A DNA stretch of 64,000 nt. It comes from Capronia americana (taxonomy: Eukaryota > Ascomycota > Eurotiomycetes > Chaetothyriales > Herpotrichiellaceae). The notes under the pieces were generated by a model. That model made no database searches and was not told where the DNA came from. It worked only from the letters and a program-made list of their open reading frames with translations. This document shows positions 47,012-57,414 of the stretch, in pieces. The translations under genes were made by a program, and so were the position numbers. Location of the stretch: the NCBI GenBank assembly GCA_016110215.1, contig JADWQD010000012.1:248001-312000 (forward strand), read 5' to 3'. How positions within the stretch are numbered: position 1 is the first letter of the stretch; every line of letters starts with the position of its first letter.

Positions 47012-48058
47012 TCAATCAACCTGAATCACGATCTTCCCCCAGAAATCCTGCTGTGCCATGCACTCATACGCTTGCCGGACTTGGTGAAACCCAAACAGCC
47101 GATCCGACAGGATGGGTTTGAGGCCGCTGCGCTCCACAAAGGCATTCATCTCCTGGAACTGTTTTCGGGACCCGACGTTGATCCCCCGCACGATGCAGAG
47201 CTGGTGCTGGATCAACGAGAAGCTGGGGGGAGCGTTTGTCTTCCCGCCCAGGAAGCCCACCATCGAGATGAGGCCTTCGGGCCGGATGGCTTTTATCGCC
47301 TGCGGGAGCGTTGTTTCGCCTCCGACTTCGATGACATGGTGAACACCCAACCCGTCAGCAGTCAAGGATTTGGCGGTCTCGCCCCAGTCCGGATCGGACT
47401 TATAGTTGATGACATGCTGGACTCCCAGGGCCTTCAACCGGGATTCTTTGTCCCGGCTTGACGTGGTCGCAATGACGACCGCTCCGATGGCCAATGCAAA
47501 TTGGATGGCAAATAAGGAGACTCCGCCCGTGCCCTGCGTGAGAACAAGATCGCCAGGCCGGAGCGCTCGGCTTTCCAGGCCAAACAGACAATTCCACGCC
47601 GTCGTCGCCGCGCAAGGCAAGCATGCACCCTCAACGTACGACAGGGTTTTAGGCAACGCGACTAACCCGGTCTCATCGAAGACGGCCAAGGCTTGCAGCA
47701 CACCGTCCGTTTGGCTGCCGAGGGTGGTCCGTCGAATCTCGGGCGTGACGATACCATCTTGGTGGCCTTGCATGAACAGCGTGCAGACTTTATCGCCGAC
47801 CTCGAACAGACTGACTTGGGGACCGACGGCGACCACCTGCCCTGCGGCGTCGGAGCCAGGCACAAAGGACCTGCTGGTGGGTAAAGGGTACAACCCCAAA
47901 GCCATGGCTATGTCGCGGTAATTCAGAGATACCGCTTTGATGCGGACGAGGCATTGGCGTCCGCTAGGCGTGGGCACAGGAACGTCGTCTTCATAATGCA
48001 GTCCATCGAGGCCGAGATTGGGCCTTATCATCCACCTGGCATTCTTCTGGACGGACAT
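47012..48058 (-). CDS. MDR-family zinc-type alcohol dehydrogenase / quinone reductase
   Basis: Intronless, 348 aa from the first ATG at 48058 (MSVQKNARWMIRPNLGLDG). It shows the medium-chain dehydrogenase layout: GroES-like domain with SLNYRDIAMALG and VPGSDAAGQVVAVG, then a Rossmann fold with LVLTQGTGGVSLFAIQFALAIGA. The pattern GxDxAGxVxxVG without the HExxG zinc ligands places it among zinc-independent NADPH-dependent members, close to fungal alcohol dehydrogenases annotated for aromatic aldehydes or enones. A CCG-N6-CGG element stands 214 bp before the start codon. Substrate unknown; a reductive or oxidative step on a ring-cleavage intermediate is plausible. Confidence 0.88.
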   Translation of the reverse strand: MSVQKNARWMIRPNLGLDGLHYEDDVPVPTPSGRQCLVRIKAVSLNYRDIAMALGLYPLPTSRSFVPGSDAAGQVVAVGPQVSLFEVGDKVCTLFMQGHQDGIVTPEIRRTTLGSQTDGVLQALAVFDETGLVALPKTLSYVEGACLPCAATTAWNCLFGLESRALRPGDLVLTQGTGGVSLFAIQFALAIGAVVIATTSSRDKESRLKALGVQHVINYKSDPDWGETAKSLTADGLGVHHVIEVGGETTLPQAIKAIRPEGLISMVGFLGGKTNAPPSFSLIQHQLCIVRGINVGSRKQFQEMNAFVERSGLKPILSDRLFGFHQVRQAYECMAQQDFWGKIVIQVD

Positions 48059-48455
48059 GGTGGGAGATAGCAAACAGTTGAGGCTGTCTGATCCTCTACG
48101 CTCTCTAGGATGACCCTGAGAGATCCGTTTTTATAGCACTGAACGAAGTGGCATGGGACTGTTCAAGTTGAGCTTGTGAGCTTGACAAGGGCACGATCTA
48201 CAGGCAAGTATCAAAAGTATCAAACCATCCCACCTGACCGTTGGACTCGCACGTTGTCTCGGAGGGCTATACCGATTTTTCGGCCTCAGCAAGACATATC
48301 CACTTGCTGCTATTGGTATGTCCATTTTTCCACTATTGATTCGCGAATCAGCCTCTGTTAGTGGTGGCCGAACACAGATCTTTCCCTCTTGAGTTTCATT
48401 GGAGAATATCATATCCTATTGCACTACTGACTTTGTTAGAGACAATCTCCATCAT
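48059..48455. promoter_or_regulatory. Promoter region of the MDR gene
   Basis: 397 bp between the 2-oxoglutarate oxygenase stop and the MDR start. It contains the element at 48272-48283 and no gene. Confidence 0.6.
48272..48283. promoter_or_regulatory. CCG-N6-CGG element upstream of MDR gene
   Basis: CCGATTTTTCGG; read on the minus strand it is CCGAAAAATCGG, identical to the copy in the regulator's own promoter (54683). 214 bp before the MDR ATG. Confidence 0.6.
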
Positions 48456-49559
48456 TCATCGATACCAGGTCGTCGTGACCGTCCCGATCTTCTCGACCTC
48501 CTTGTTCTGATCGGCATTTTTATTCTGGAATAGGGCCTTCTGGCCCGTCACGCGGATGCGGTTATTACACCACTCTTTGCTGGTCGGGGCCTCGCCTTCC
48601 TTGAACCACTTCTGCACGCCGGCCCTGCGCAGCACGGGACTCTCCTCGAGCAAGGTGTTAATGACGACGTTGTCGTTCGGGACGGTGAAATAGAAGAAGC
48701 CGCTGCGGTCGTGGCCTCTCTGGTCAGCGGGCGGTTGAACGACGCGATGCACGGCCGCCTTGAAGTAGTCTCCAGTCCACCACTTCATGGGTTCGCCGGC
48801 GTTGACGATGATCGCGCCGGGGATGTGGCGGACGTATCTCCACTGCGCGTCGTCCTCGTAGTCCCGCACCTGCAAGGATGCCATGGGCTGGGAGAACAAC
48901 AGCGAAAGGGCCGACAGATCCTGGTGGCCGCCGAGCCAGAGTGATTGTTCGTTCCGGTCTCCGTCGTCGTAATACTGCATCCACCGCGCCCAGGACTCGT
49001 CGTGGTTTTCGTAGCTGAACAGCTTGACGAAAAACTCCTCGTCCTCGATCTCAAGCGCGATGGCGAATAGTCTCAGCACTTTGTACAGAATGTCCTTGTG
49101 GATCACATCGACCACGTCTTGGATTTCCTGGCGGTAGGGCTCCAAGGCGGCCGGCTGCTCGTGCAGATTCATGTTCCGGTTGACATTGAAGTTCTCGATT
49201 CTGTCGGGCTTATCGCCGGCTTTCCAGTGGCCACGAGGCTTGAAGCCCGGGTATTCGCCCTTGCCCAGGATGTCGGCCTTCAGACGAATTTTTTCCTCCG
49301 GTGAGGTGCGTTTCAAAATCGTGTGTCCGATATCGACCTGACGCGTGATTTGCTCTTCGCTCAGGCCATGGTTCACCACGACGAAAAAGCCATGCGTCGT
49401 CATGGCCTGGTGCAGCTGGGCGGCGAGCTCTTTGCGCGCCTCGGGACCCTCATCGTAGCGTGAGAAGTCCAGCGTGTCGAGATCCGCGTAGTCGAGCTCG
49501 TGCTTGGTCGGTTGCACTGGAACAAAGTGGTCAACATCGGGTAGGGATTTGGAAATCAT
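48456..49559 (-). CDS. 2-oxoglutarate/Fe(II)-dependent dioxygenase
   Basis: Intronless, 367 aa from ATG 49559 (MISKSLPDVD). It combines an N-terminal DIOX_N-type region (HGFFVVVNHGLSEEQ) and a 2OG-Fe(II) oxygenase core. Iron ligands are His212 and Asp214 in LGGHQDLSALS and His271 in KAAVHRVVQP; Arg285 in HDRSGFFYF binds the 2-oxoglutarate carboxylate. Related fungal enzymes include thymine-7-hydroxylase-like and nicotinate-cluster HxnY-like proteins, isopenicillin N synthase-like oxygenases and many of unknown substrate. It probably hydroxylates a small molecule in the pathway. An imperfect copy of the cluster element (CCGAAAACTCGC) stands 232 bp upstream. Confidence 0.92.
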   Translation of the reverse strand: MISKSLPDVDHFVPVQPTKHELDYADLDTLDFSRYDEGPEARKELAAQLHQAMTTHGFFVVVNHGLSEEQITRQVDIGHTILKRTSPEEKIRLKADILGKGEYPGFKPRGHWKAGDKPDRIENFNVNRNMNLHEQPAALEPYRQEIQDVVDVIHKDILYKVLRLFAIALEIEDEEFFVKLFSYENHDESWARWMQYYDDGDRNEQSLWLGGHQDLSALSLLFSQPMASLQVRDYEDDAQWRYVRHIPGAIIVNAGEPMKWWTGDYFKAAVHRVVQPPADQRGHDRSGFFYFTVPNDNVVINTLLEESPVLRRAGVQKWFKEGEAPTSKEWCNNRIRVTGQKALFQNKNADQNKEVEKIGTVTTTWYR

Positions 49560-50139
49560 CTTCACAATCGTGATTTGGTTTCAGTCTTGAGTTGAAACGT
49601 ATCAATTTTGTAATTCGGCCGGATTCTAGACAGATGACGAATTAATTGCACCACGTCTTCCCTTCCGCATGTGCAAGTACATGTGGTCAATCTTATATCT
49701 CCCAGTGGATGGACGTATTGTCGCCCGCCAACCTCCAGTTCTCTCCTCCCCACAGCACTCAGCAGACCGTCGATCGTTCAATTCCTTTGGCCGAAAACTC
49801 GCAGTCAAAGTGGATCCAGGAGCACAAGTAGAGAAATACACTTCCCACCACCTCGCCGGGACACCCGGGACCATGGATGTGTCAAATGGCCGGTGTGCCT
49901 GGCCGAGTTCACGCTTATAGCACCGATGGAGTCTCACATGCCCTTGGCCGCAATTCGGGCCTAATTGAGGCAGCGACAGCCGTAGATTGTAGTACTGCAG
50001 GTCTAACGGTGGGCTCGCATCTATGCACATGTCGCCAGGTTGTCTGGACCCTACTTGTCTTGGTTTGGTATGACATGGAATGACATGGTCCTACGATATC
50101 TTCCCTTCCTTCCCAGGCACCTCTGGGTTGTATTATGGA
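49560..50139. promoter_or_regulatory. Promoter region of the 2OG oxygenase gene
   Basis: 580 bp between the oxygenase start and the cupin 2 stop. Frames here are short and without domains. Holds an imperfect regulatory element at 49791-49802. Confidence 0.5.
49791..49802. promoter_or_regulatory. Imperfect CCG-N6-CGG element upstream of 2OG oxygenase
   Basis: CCGAAAACTCGC; matches the shared element except for the last base (CGC for CGG). 232 bp before the ATG at 49559. Confidence 0.4.
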
Positions 50140-50838
50140 TCAATCGCTCAAGGCCGGGATCTTCGTCACCTCCAAGACCTCACCGGTGGCTTCCACCTTG
50201 ACCTTTTCCGAGGGAATAATCACGTTGAGAAACCGACAGTACTCGGAGCTGATGTTTTTCCAGGCATGCATGGTTGCTCTATTCAAACCCGGGTCGCCAC
50301 CCAAAATCAGTAGCCGTCGCCGCACAAAAACAAATATGGGATGGGATGGGATGGGCCAGGGGCCCTCCGCGGCTGGAAGGCCACGACTCACTTACTTCTG
50401 AACATATACATCTCCTTCGTTCAATGTGCGCTCGGCTGCGTCGTCCAGCACGATTTGCAGGGTTCCCTTCAAAATAACGCCGTAGTCCAGACTCTGGTTG
50501 CGATGCAAGAATAACGGCGTCTCCTTGCTGGATCCGGGGGGTAGATCGACGATCTGGCATACGATGCCCGGCTCGCCCTGGCCGCGGCGGATGTTGTCAG
50601 GGGTCAATTCCTCCGTGGAGCCTTGGATCTTGACTGGGTATTTTCGAGTTCGATGCACCAGTGTGATACCCATGGGTGTTGCTTTGTCCTTTGGCGTCTC
50701 CTCCTGCTTCTCCGTCTCAGCCTTGGGGAACGGGTTCATCGGTGCAAGGATGTCGTCGAATTCGAATACCGCTTTCCCTTCCTGGTTGTGGCCCGTCACG
50801 AGCCTTCGTATGGTCGGGAGACTGGTTATTGGTTCCAT
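50140..50838 (-). CDS. Cupin-domain protein (cupin 2)
   Basis: Exons 50838-50396 and 50278-50140 give 193 aa; the 117-nt intron has GTAAGT and an AATAG acceptor. The N-terminal 100 residues are a lead domain (MEPITSLPTIRRLVTGHNQ), then a single cupin fold with FLHRNQSLDYGVILKGTLQI and, across the splice, GDVYVQKATMHAWKN. The second cupin motif G(x)5-7P(x)GxxHxWxN is recognisable as the MHAWKN string. This type occurs in fungal catabolic and secondary-metabolite clusters, as an isomerase, decarboxylase or dioxygenase; the metal-ligand set is reduced (His in FLHRN, His in MHAW). A CCG-N6-CGG element stands 210 bp upstream. Confidence 0.85.
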
Positions 50839-51233
50839 CGTTGTTGAAGGGTGGCTTTTTCAGGAGTAGAGCTTGAAGACATTCGTCTGTAGACTGGTAG
50901 GTGGCAGCTCCTTATCCTATATATACATGTATGTATGTACTTCACACACGTTATTATCCACAGCCGTGGGTCAGCCGGCGTTCATTTGTATCATCCTTAC
51001 TACAGAGGTAGGTATTATCCAAATGCCTAGCTAGCCCTGTTCCATCGCCGTCTTTTCGGCCAGGCGACAATTGGACTGACCCCACCACTGACTGCTACGT
51101 GGCATAGCTGACTCTCTTCTTCTGAGTTCCTCTAGAACCCTCTCCAGTAATAGTCGCGTAATTTAGATGCTGTGAATAGCAGCTGCTTAGACTTTCCACG
51201 CCCTCCAGATACCAATTTTTGATGGCGCAAGTC
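50839..51233. promoter_or_regulatory. Promoter region of cupin 2
   Basis: 395 bp between the cupin 2 start and the MFS transporter stop. Contains a TATATATA run near 50920 and the element at 51048-51059. Confidence 0.5.
51048..51059. promoter_or_regulatory. CCG-N6-CGG element upstream of cupin 2
   Basis: CCGTCTTTTCGG; on the minus strand CCGAAAAGACGG, close to the CCGAAAAGTCGG copy at 57732. 210 bp before the cupin 2 ATG. Confidence 0.55.
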
Positions 51234-53052
51234 CTACAACACATATCGGAAAGAAATGTGCATTTCACCGACCTCTTCTAGTGACTTGTTTTGGGCAATG
51301 TGAGGATGAGTCTCGCCGCGTTCGGCATATTCCCGTTCAAGACGCTCTTTCTTGTTGTTGATGTGTCGCATCCAAAAGTATACCGCAATGATGCAAAGGC
51401 ATCCAAGGGCATTTAATGCCAAGACGACCGAATGTCCTTTGATGTAGCGAGGCGGAGTGTCGTAGATTCTGGTGCCCATGATCGACCAAGTCAGTCCGAA
51501 GACTTCGGTGAAAGCCCAGGTCGCGCCTCGCTTGGTGAACCCCACAGTGTTGATGTTGACGCAAACAGGGGTGAGCAAGATGGCCGTGTAACAACCGGCT
51601 GTGATCAGACAGGCAGCAAAAATGCCGACCCCGCGGGTGTGCACGGCCAGAAGCAAGATATATCCAATGCACCCCACGACAAAGGCTCCAATGAGGAACG
51701 GGAGCTTCCGGTTTATTTTGTCAGAGAGATATCCGCAGACGAGAACCGAAATGAACGCGCATGCATAGGGAATGACCGTGAAGAGTTGAGTTTCGACTGT
51801 GCAGCGTAGTTAATCACCTGGGCATTTAGACTTGCAGATAGAGACCACTTACTCGGTGTGAAGCCAAAGCCAGAAATGAAGGTGGGCAGGAAGCTTCCCA
51901 CCACGGAGACACCAAGGACGCTTGCTCCTTGAGCGATCGCAAACAAGTAAGACTTGGGGTCTCGGAGGACTTCCAACAATTGCTTAAGCTTGATCTTTTC
52001 ATGGGCGGAATTGTATGCTACCTCCGGTGATGAGGAATCAGCGGAAAGAATCACATAATACCGTCGTCAGGAGCAATGGGAAACTCACAACCAAATCGGG
52101 CCGTGGCCAGTTCGATCTCCTCGGGGGTGAAGAGCCAGTGTTTCTTCCCCTTCTTCTGAAGGTCGTCTGGGAACCTAGGAAGGGCAACATACACCACTAA
52201 TCCGATAGCAATGGCTAGGATGCCTTCGATGATAAAGAGCCACGACCAAGGTTTCCTGCCGGTGCTTTCGTAGCTGAGATTCTTCTCGATGCCATATGCA
52301 ATCAGTCCTCCAAAGCTGCCAGAGATCGTTGCACATGAGAAAAATATTGCTGCTTGTCGTTAGCGATACTACTGCCCATCTTAAGGCAACGAGGTCATAC
52401 CTGTGCGAAAGGCAACTTCGTATCTCTTGTACCATAGACTGATGTACACCGTGAGAAATTGCACATAAGCTTGCCCACATCCCAACAAGATTCGGAGCGC
52501 CAGGACTGTCGCATAATTCTTTGCGGCCCCGATTCCACACAGAATTGCACCGAAAGCGACCACAGCTATGCCGACAGATCGATTGGGTCGGATCCAGCGC
52601 GATGTTAGGTTGGCGGGCAACAAGCAAACGATGTATCCCACAACTGAGACAGGGTCAGCGGTCAATCGGGCCGAAGATTTAGATGATACTCGACCACTCA
52701 CAGAACAGGCTCAAACAATTGTAGAACTGCTCGGGGGTCATATCGAGGTCTTTTTCCAGGCCCATCACCCTCGCATTGCCGATAGAATTGCGGTCCTGAA
52801 GGAATTCATGAGATCACTTCCGTCTCCCTAGGGTCGGAATCGTTTGTTCTTGGACTAACATACCAGGTATGTGACCCACCATGTGAGGGCACACAGTGGG
52901 AGGATCACAAAATCGGCCTTGAGAAGGAGCCGTCGTTCAACTGCTGTTTTCGCAGAGCGAAGCTCGGAGTTGGCAATGGTATGGGGCGCATCGGCCTTCT
53001 CGATATGGTCCAAGACCATCGCCGCATCGCATTGAATCTCTGCCTTGCTCAT
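51234..53052 (-). CDS. MFS transporter, anion:cation symporter (DAL5-like)
   Basis: Six exons: 53052-52864, 52795-52702, 52643-52401, 52349-52089, 52017-51853 and 51796-51234, giving 504 aa. The first helix is joined across an intron as TYL|DRNSIGNARVMGLEKDL, the signature of the allantoate/nicotinate permease (DAL5/TNA1) family, whose members import organic anions with protons. A second marker is the loop after helix 2 with LLPANLTSRWIRPNRSVG. About 12 hydrophobic helices, both ends cytoplasmic, C-terminal tail with RHINNKKERLEREYAERGE. Likely the uptake system of the cluster. Divergent to the lyase gene across 577 bp holding a shared element. Confidence 0.9.
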
Positions 53053-53629
53053 GGTTCTCAATTTCCGGGGTTGCACTTTTGGTATTTGGAAGAATTGAGA
53101 GAACCTGGAGGTTTAGATAACACTGGCCGGTCACGATGGCAAAGGTCAGATTTTATTGAAAAACCATGCCCTCCACATTGTGTCTCCATCCTTGATATTC
53201 TGGGGAGATCCAGACCAGTCTTGTTTCCCATGGGGAGGGAGATAAGGTTCGGGAGGAGAATGATTCGCCGGGCGCGAAAATGCGGCGGTTGCTAGACCCC
53301 GAATTTTCGGCGGGCCCTTGCACTCTTGAGCATAGTATCCGACGGGTTGAGGCGTTTCGACGGTGCAAAATCGGCCAAACGGGTCCCCCGCGGTTCTTCG
53401 GGCCCCTGGGCTTCGTCTGGCTTACTCGCCGAGTGAGCTCAGATCAGAACGGCGCATCGAGGAATCTTACCCACGGCGCTGGCAAGAAGAGGTAACATAT
53501 ATGCCGCATTGAACCCTGCTCCAGCAAACGAAATCTCCTCCCATCTTTCACCGATTTCCGACCACCGCTCCTTTCTTCGAATCGTCTGAATACCTGTGCT
53601 CAGGAATAGACCGTGACATTTCTTCTACA
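53053..53629. promoter_or_regulatory. Divergent promoter, MFS transporter / lyase
   Basis: 577 bp between two divergent ATGs at the centre of the cluster. GC-rich, with many CGG/CCG triplets: the element at 53299, a weaker match GCGAAAATGCGG at 53274-53285 and single half sites near 53350-53400. Confidence 0.6.
53299..53310. promoter_or_regulatory. CCG-N6-CGG element in divergent promoter
   Basis: CCGAATTTTCGG, 247 bp upstream of the MFS ATG and 320 bp upstream of the lyase ATG, so it could serve both genes. Confidence 0.6.
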
Positions 53630-54574
53630 ATGGCGCCCAACAATTACACCGGGCAATCCGCCGCAGCCACCCTGCGCCGTCTGCTAGAGAAAAAGGGCCA
53701 CACAATATTCTGTCCGGGCGTCTATGATGGGATAACCGCTCGGCTCGCCCTAAATGCAGGTCACGACTGTCTATACATGACCGGAGCAGGGACTGCGGCG
53801 TCCATGCTAGGAATGCCAGATCTCGGCCTTGCATCCATGAATGACATGGTCCAGAATGCGTCCATGATCGCCTCTCTGGATCGCACGGTCCCTGTGATTG
53901 CAGATGCGGACACCGGGTATGGCGGCCCGTGCGCAGTGGGCCGGACGGTCAAGGCCTATATCAGTGCCGGCGTGGCTGGAATGCACCTCGAAGACCAAGT
54001 GCAGACGAAGCGATGTGGTCACTTGGCCAACAAAGAATTGGTCGACGAGGATGTCTACATCAGTAGGATTCGAGCGGCGGTTCTGGCACGCGAAGAAATG
54101 CGACAGGTCTCAGGAGGGTTTGCAGATATCGTCATCATCGCTCGCACCGACTCTCTTCAATCTCTGGGATACGAGACGGCCGTATCGAGACTCCGGAAAG
54201 CCGCAGAGGCCGGAGCTGACGTTGCTTTTCTAGAAGGCATGACAACCATGGACCAATGCAATCGAGCGTGCAAGGATCTCTCGCCCACGCCGGTCCTGTT
54301 GAACATGGTCGCCGGAGGAGTCACGCCGGACCTGAGCGTGGAAGAAGCAAACCGCCTGGGTTACAAGATTGTCATCTTTCCAGCCGTCGCTCTCGGGCCA
54401 GTAACCGAAGTCGTCGAGGCCGCCATGAAGGACTTGAAAAAGGAACAAAGGGCACAAATCAGTGACGTGCAACGAGCAGGGGGGGTCAAGTACTTCTTCA
54501 ACCACATGGGTCTGCAGGAATGCATGGACTTCGATAAGAGGGCTGGTGGTGTCGCGTTTCTCAACGGTGCTTGA
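53630..54574 (+). CDS. Isocitrate lyase/PEP mutase superfamily lyase
   Basis: Intronless 314-aa alpha/beta-barrel enzyme of the ICL/PEPM superfamily, which includes 2-methylisocitrate lyase, 2,3-dimethylmalate lyase and oxaloacetate acetylhydrolase. Motifs: FCPGVYDGITARLA at the first strand, IADADTGYGGP (metal-binding Asp residues), and LEDQVQTKRCGHLANKELV, the KRCGH active-site loop with the catalytic Cys typical of lyases rather than PEP mutases. It probably splits a substituted malate or isocitrate into an alpha-keto acid and a second carboxylic acid. No peroxisomal or mitochondrial signal is obvious. It sits beside a MmgE/PrpD gene, which fits a hydrate-then-cleave sequence. Confidence 0.92.
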   Translation: MAPNNYTGQSAAATLRRLLEKKGHTIFCPGVYDGITARLALNAGHDCLYMTGAGTAASMLGMPDLGLASMNDMVQNASMIASLDRTVPVIADADTGYGGPCAVGRTVKAYISAGVAGMHLEDQVQTKRCGHLANKELVDEDVYISRIRAAVLAREEMRQVSGGFADIVIIARTDSLQSLGYETAVSRLRKAAEAGADVAFLEGMTTMDQCNRACKDLSPTPVLLNMVAGGVTPDLSVEEANRLGYKIVIFPAVALGPVTEVVEAAMKDLKKEQRAQISDVQRAGGVKYFFNHMGLQECMDFDKRAGGVAFLNGA

Positions 54575-55078
54575 ACAAGCTAGAGCCTCGCTGCCCGTGT
54601 GTATTGCAGAATGTAGCCCGCTCGTCTCGAGCAAAGCTTCACTAAGTGGATGAAGTGAATGAAGGTCAAGTTGAATCTTTGGCCGAAAAATCGGCTGAAC
54701 CAACCAGATCGAGTTAGGCAGCCGCCATTGGTGACTGCGGTGGGCAGAGACAACTGCCAAGGCGTGCCCTGCAGCAGTCCTGAGCAGCTACTGAGTCTTC
54801 GTAATTAGGCCTAAGGGGCAGGCAGTAGGCGCAACGAATCCCCTTGGGCCCTCTCTCCGCCTCCATGCACTCACGCACTGCACCACTCCACTTCCCCACA
54901 CAGGCCATCGCCCCGGTTCTGCCTTTCCACAGCTTCGCTAAGCAGGCGAGTTCTCCAATAAAAAGACCGGCCAAAGTAAGAAACGAGCTTGTAACTACGG
55001 CCATTTCAGAAGCAATGGTACGAGTCCCTCATTCACTGAGTTCCATGTCCTCAAACCCGCTCGGGACCTCGAAACGAT
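54575..55078. promoter_or_regulatory. Promoter region of the Zn2Cys6 regulator
   Basis: 504 bp between the lyase stop and the regulator start. Holds the element at 54683-54694. No gene seen. Confidence 0.55.
54683..54694. promoter_or_regulatory. CCG-N6-CGG element upstream of the regulator gene
   Basis: CCGAAAAATCGG, the same sequence (opposite strand) as the copy before the MDR gene. 385 bp before the regulator ATG, so self-regulation is possible. Confidence 0.6.
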
Positions 55079-57414
55079 ATGCCCCAGGCTTCGCTCGCTG
55101 CGCCGTCGAGGCCACGAGCGTGTGAAGAATGCCGACAGCAAAAGGTAGTTCATCTTCACCCATCTCCAATGCCCCGATCCTGGCTTGTCCGAACACGACC
55201 ACTTACTCTTCGCAGCTGAAGTGCGATGCACACCATCTTGACTACTCAAATCCGTGTTCGAGATGTCGGGTTTCTGGAATCGACTGCGTCTTCACGGAAA
55301 ATTTCAAGAGGCGAAAATATCGCACGTACGCCAACATTTGTGCCTCCACACTTCCTCCATTCTGAAGACTAAATCGACAACAGGAAAGCTGAGATGCAGC
55401 GCGAGATAGAGCGCCTGCGAAAGTCCCAAATGGTGCCGCTATCCAGCGGGGTGCTAGAAAATGCGACATCTCCTCCCCTCTCCATCCTCCCACAGACTGC
55501 GACAGCACCGTCATCTTCAGCGTCACCTCCCACCCTCCGCTTGTCGTCCTCGACCATGCCACCGCCTACGTACGCGGGTAATGTGCCTGCCGTTGAAGTG
55601 TCTCCGATGGCGCCTAAGCAAATTTGTCCTCCTTTCTGCCCGACCCTGGAGTCCCTCAGAATTGAGCCGCGAAAACTCGAGGACTGCTTTTCATTGTCTG
55701 TGCTCCCCCTTCCTTCTGCAGTGGCTCTGTTCCCTGCCAACTGTTCTGTTGCACTGACGTGCCCCAGATTTTTTCAACATTATCACCCGATTTTACCCAT
55801 CTTGGAACCACAGTATGCATACATGGATTATTACACATACTCGCCGGTATTGTTTTGGACCATAGTTGTCACCGGCTCAAGACGATATCATCTAGATCCG
55901 ACTTTGCTTGATGCTCTCGCGCCCAGAGTGTCCCGGCTAGCAGCATTGGCCACGACCAGACTCTCTGACTACATTGCCACGATATCGGCCTTATTAATCC
56001 TCTGTGTCTGGCCATTGCCGATAGAGGACGCGAGTGAGGACCCTTCGCCTGTATACTCGGGCGTTATTATGCAACTCTGTCTGCAGAATGGTCTGCATAT
56101 GCACAGCAAAAGGCAAGACTTCTCACATGCCTTTTTGATCAAGGACACAACCCAGGAGAAGTCTCGGGCGTGTCTGTGGGCTTGGTGCAAGGTGGTCTGC
56201 CACTGGTAAGGATATAGGTATCTGTACCACCCTGATGTGACCTCTGACTAGCCATCCAACAGTGTCAATCTCTATTGTGGACTTCCTCCGCATATTTTTG
56301 AAGACTCCTGGGAAATGGAAGTCCATCGGAGAGACGAATTCTCGTTTGGTGACTCGTCCATCTACTGGATACAGCGGCTAGAGAGTGCCATGGCAAGTTC
56401 ATTGAACAACCTGATGTCGGCAAGGTATGGGGTGGAACATGGTGACACACCCTCCCCGCTTGCGGCTATGATCAAACATTTCGATGATGAGGTTGTCAAG
56501 ATCAAGGAACAGTCTCACCCGCATCTCGGTATGCTGTATTGTTGCTCTCGTTGGACTTTAACAAGGTCCTACTAACACATCCCCAGCTAATATCTGGTTC
56601 CACTGCACTCGCCTCCACCTGGGAGCCTATCACTTTTTCACCTCCCGGTTAAGCTCAAATCTGATACATCTGATCGAGGTCTACCACCACGCCTGTGCTT
56701 TTGTAAACACGGTGGAGGAACGAGATCAACAGGACGATTATGCTTTGTATCTTTCGGAGCAATACTACCGGACTCTCATGCTAGGGGCAATGACCATCCT
56801 ACGGATTTGTCGCAGCCATGAGCTGGGCTCCAAGGTCGACATTGTCCTGGGAGAATGTGCCTATTTTGCTGCCATCCGGATTCTCAGGAAAAGAGTGTTG
56901 AGAAATAATGATCTGAACGCTCAGATGGCCACCATTCTCTCACACTTGTGGCAGAGTCAACGTGTCTTCCGCCAGCAGGACGGATCCCTGGACAGTTTGA
57001 CCGTTCGCATTCGAAGCAGAGGGGTACGTTACCGAGGCCCTTTCCGTCCGCAAAAGTCAAACCAGTAAGTGCACTGACTCACTTGAATTTTACTAGGAGA
57101 TGGGCGTAGTGTATGACTGTCTCTGGCATTGGAGGCAGGAACATCGCGGAGAGTTAAACCCATACCAGGAAGAAAGCTGCCGGGGTCCCGACGGTTCCGA
57201 TGTCGCTACCTCTCTCACCTTGAACGGCGGTATACACTCGAGTTTTGGACAAAATACCACAATAACGCAACCTCTTCCTGAATTAGATGAGGGTTCTTTC
57301 CCGAATATGATTGACGACGATGGGTTCTTCTCTGAATGGAACTGGTCAATGGACAACGTGTTTGTCCCACAGGCCATGCAACAACAATTGAACGACCTAG
57401 AGTCGTCTGTCTGA
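55079..57414 (+). CDS. Zn2Cys6 transcription factor with fungal-specific TF domain
   Basis: Six exons: 55079-55144, 55216-55325, 55384-56205, 56263-56528, 56587-57023 and 57097-57414, giving 672 aa. The zinc cluster is split by intron 1: RACEECRQQK|LKC, then a 10-residue spacer and CSRCRVSGIDC, a regular C-x2-C-x6-C / C-x2-C-x6-C. The start at 55079 (MPQASLAAPSRPRACEEC) is the first ATG in the cluster's frame. Intron 2 is followed by a short coiled coil (KAEMQREIERLRKSQ) that would set dimer geometry. Next come a Ser/Pro-rich linker and the middle homology region (PRFFQHYHPILPILEPQ). The acidic, aromatic C-terminus (IDDDGFFSEWNWSMD) looks like an activation domain. Likely activator of the surrounding genes. 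Confidence 0.92.
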
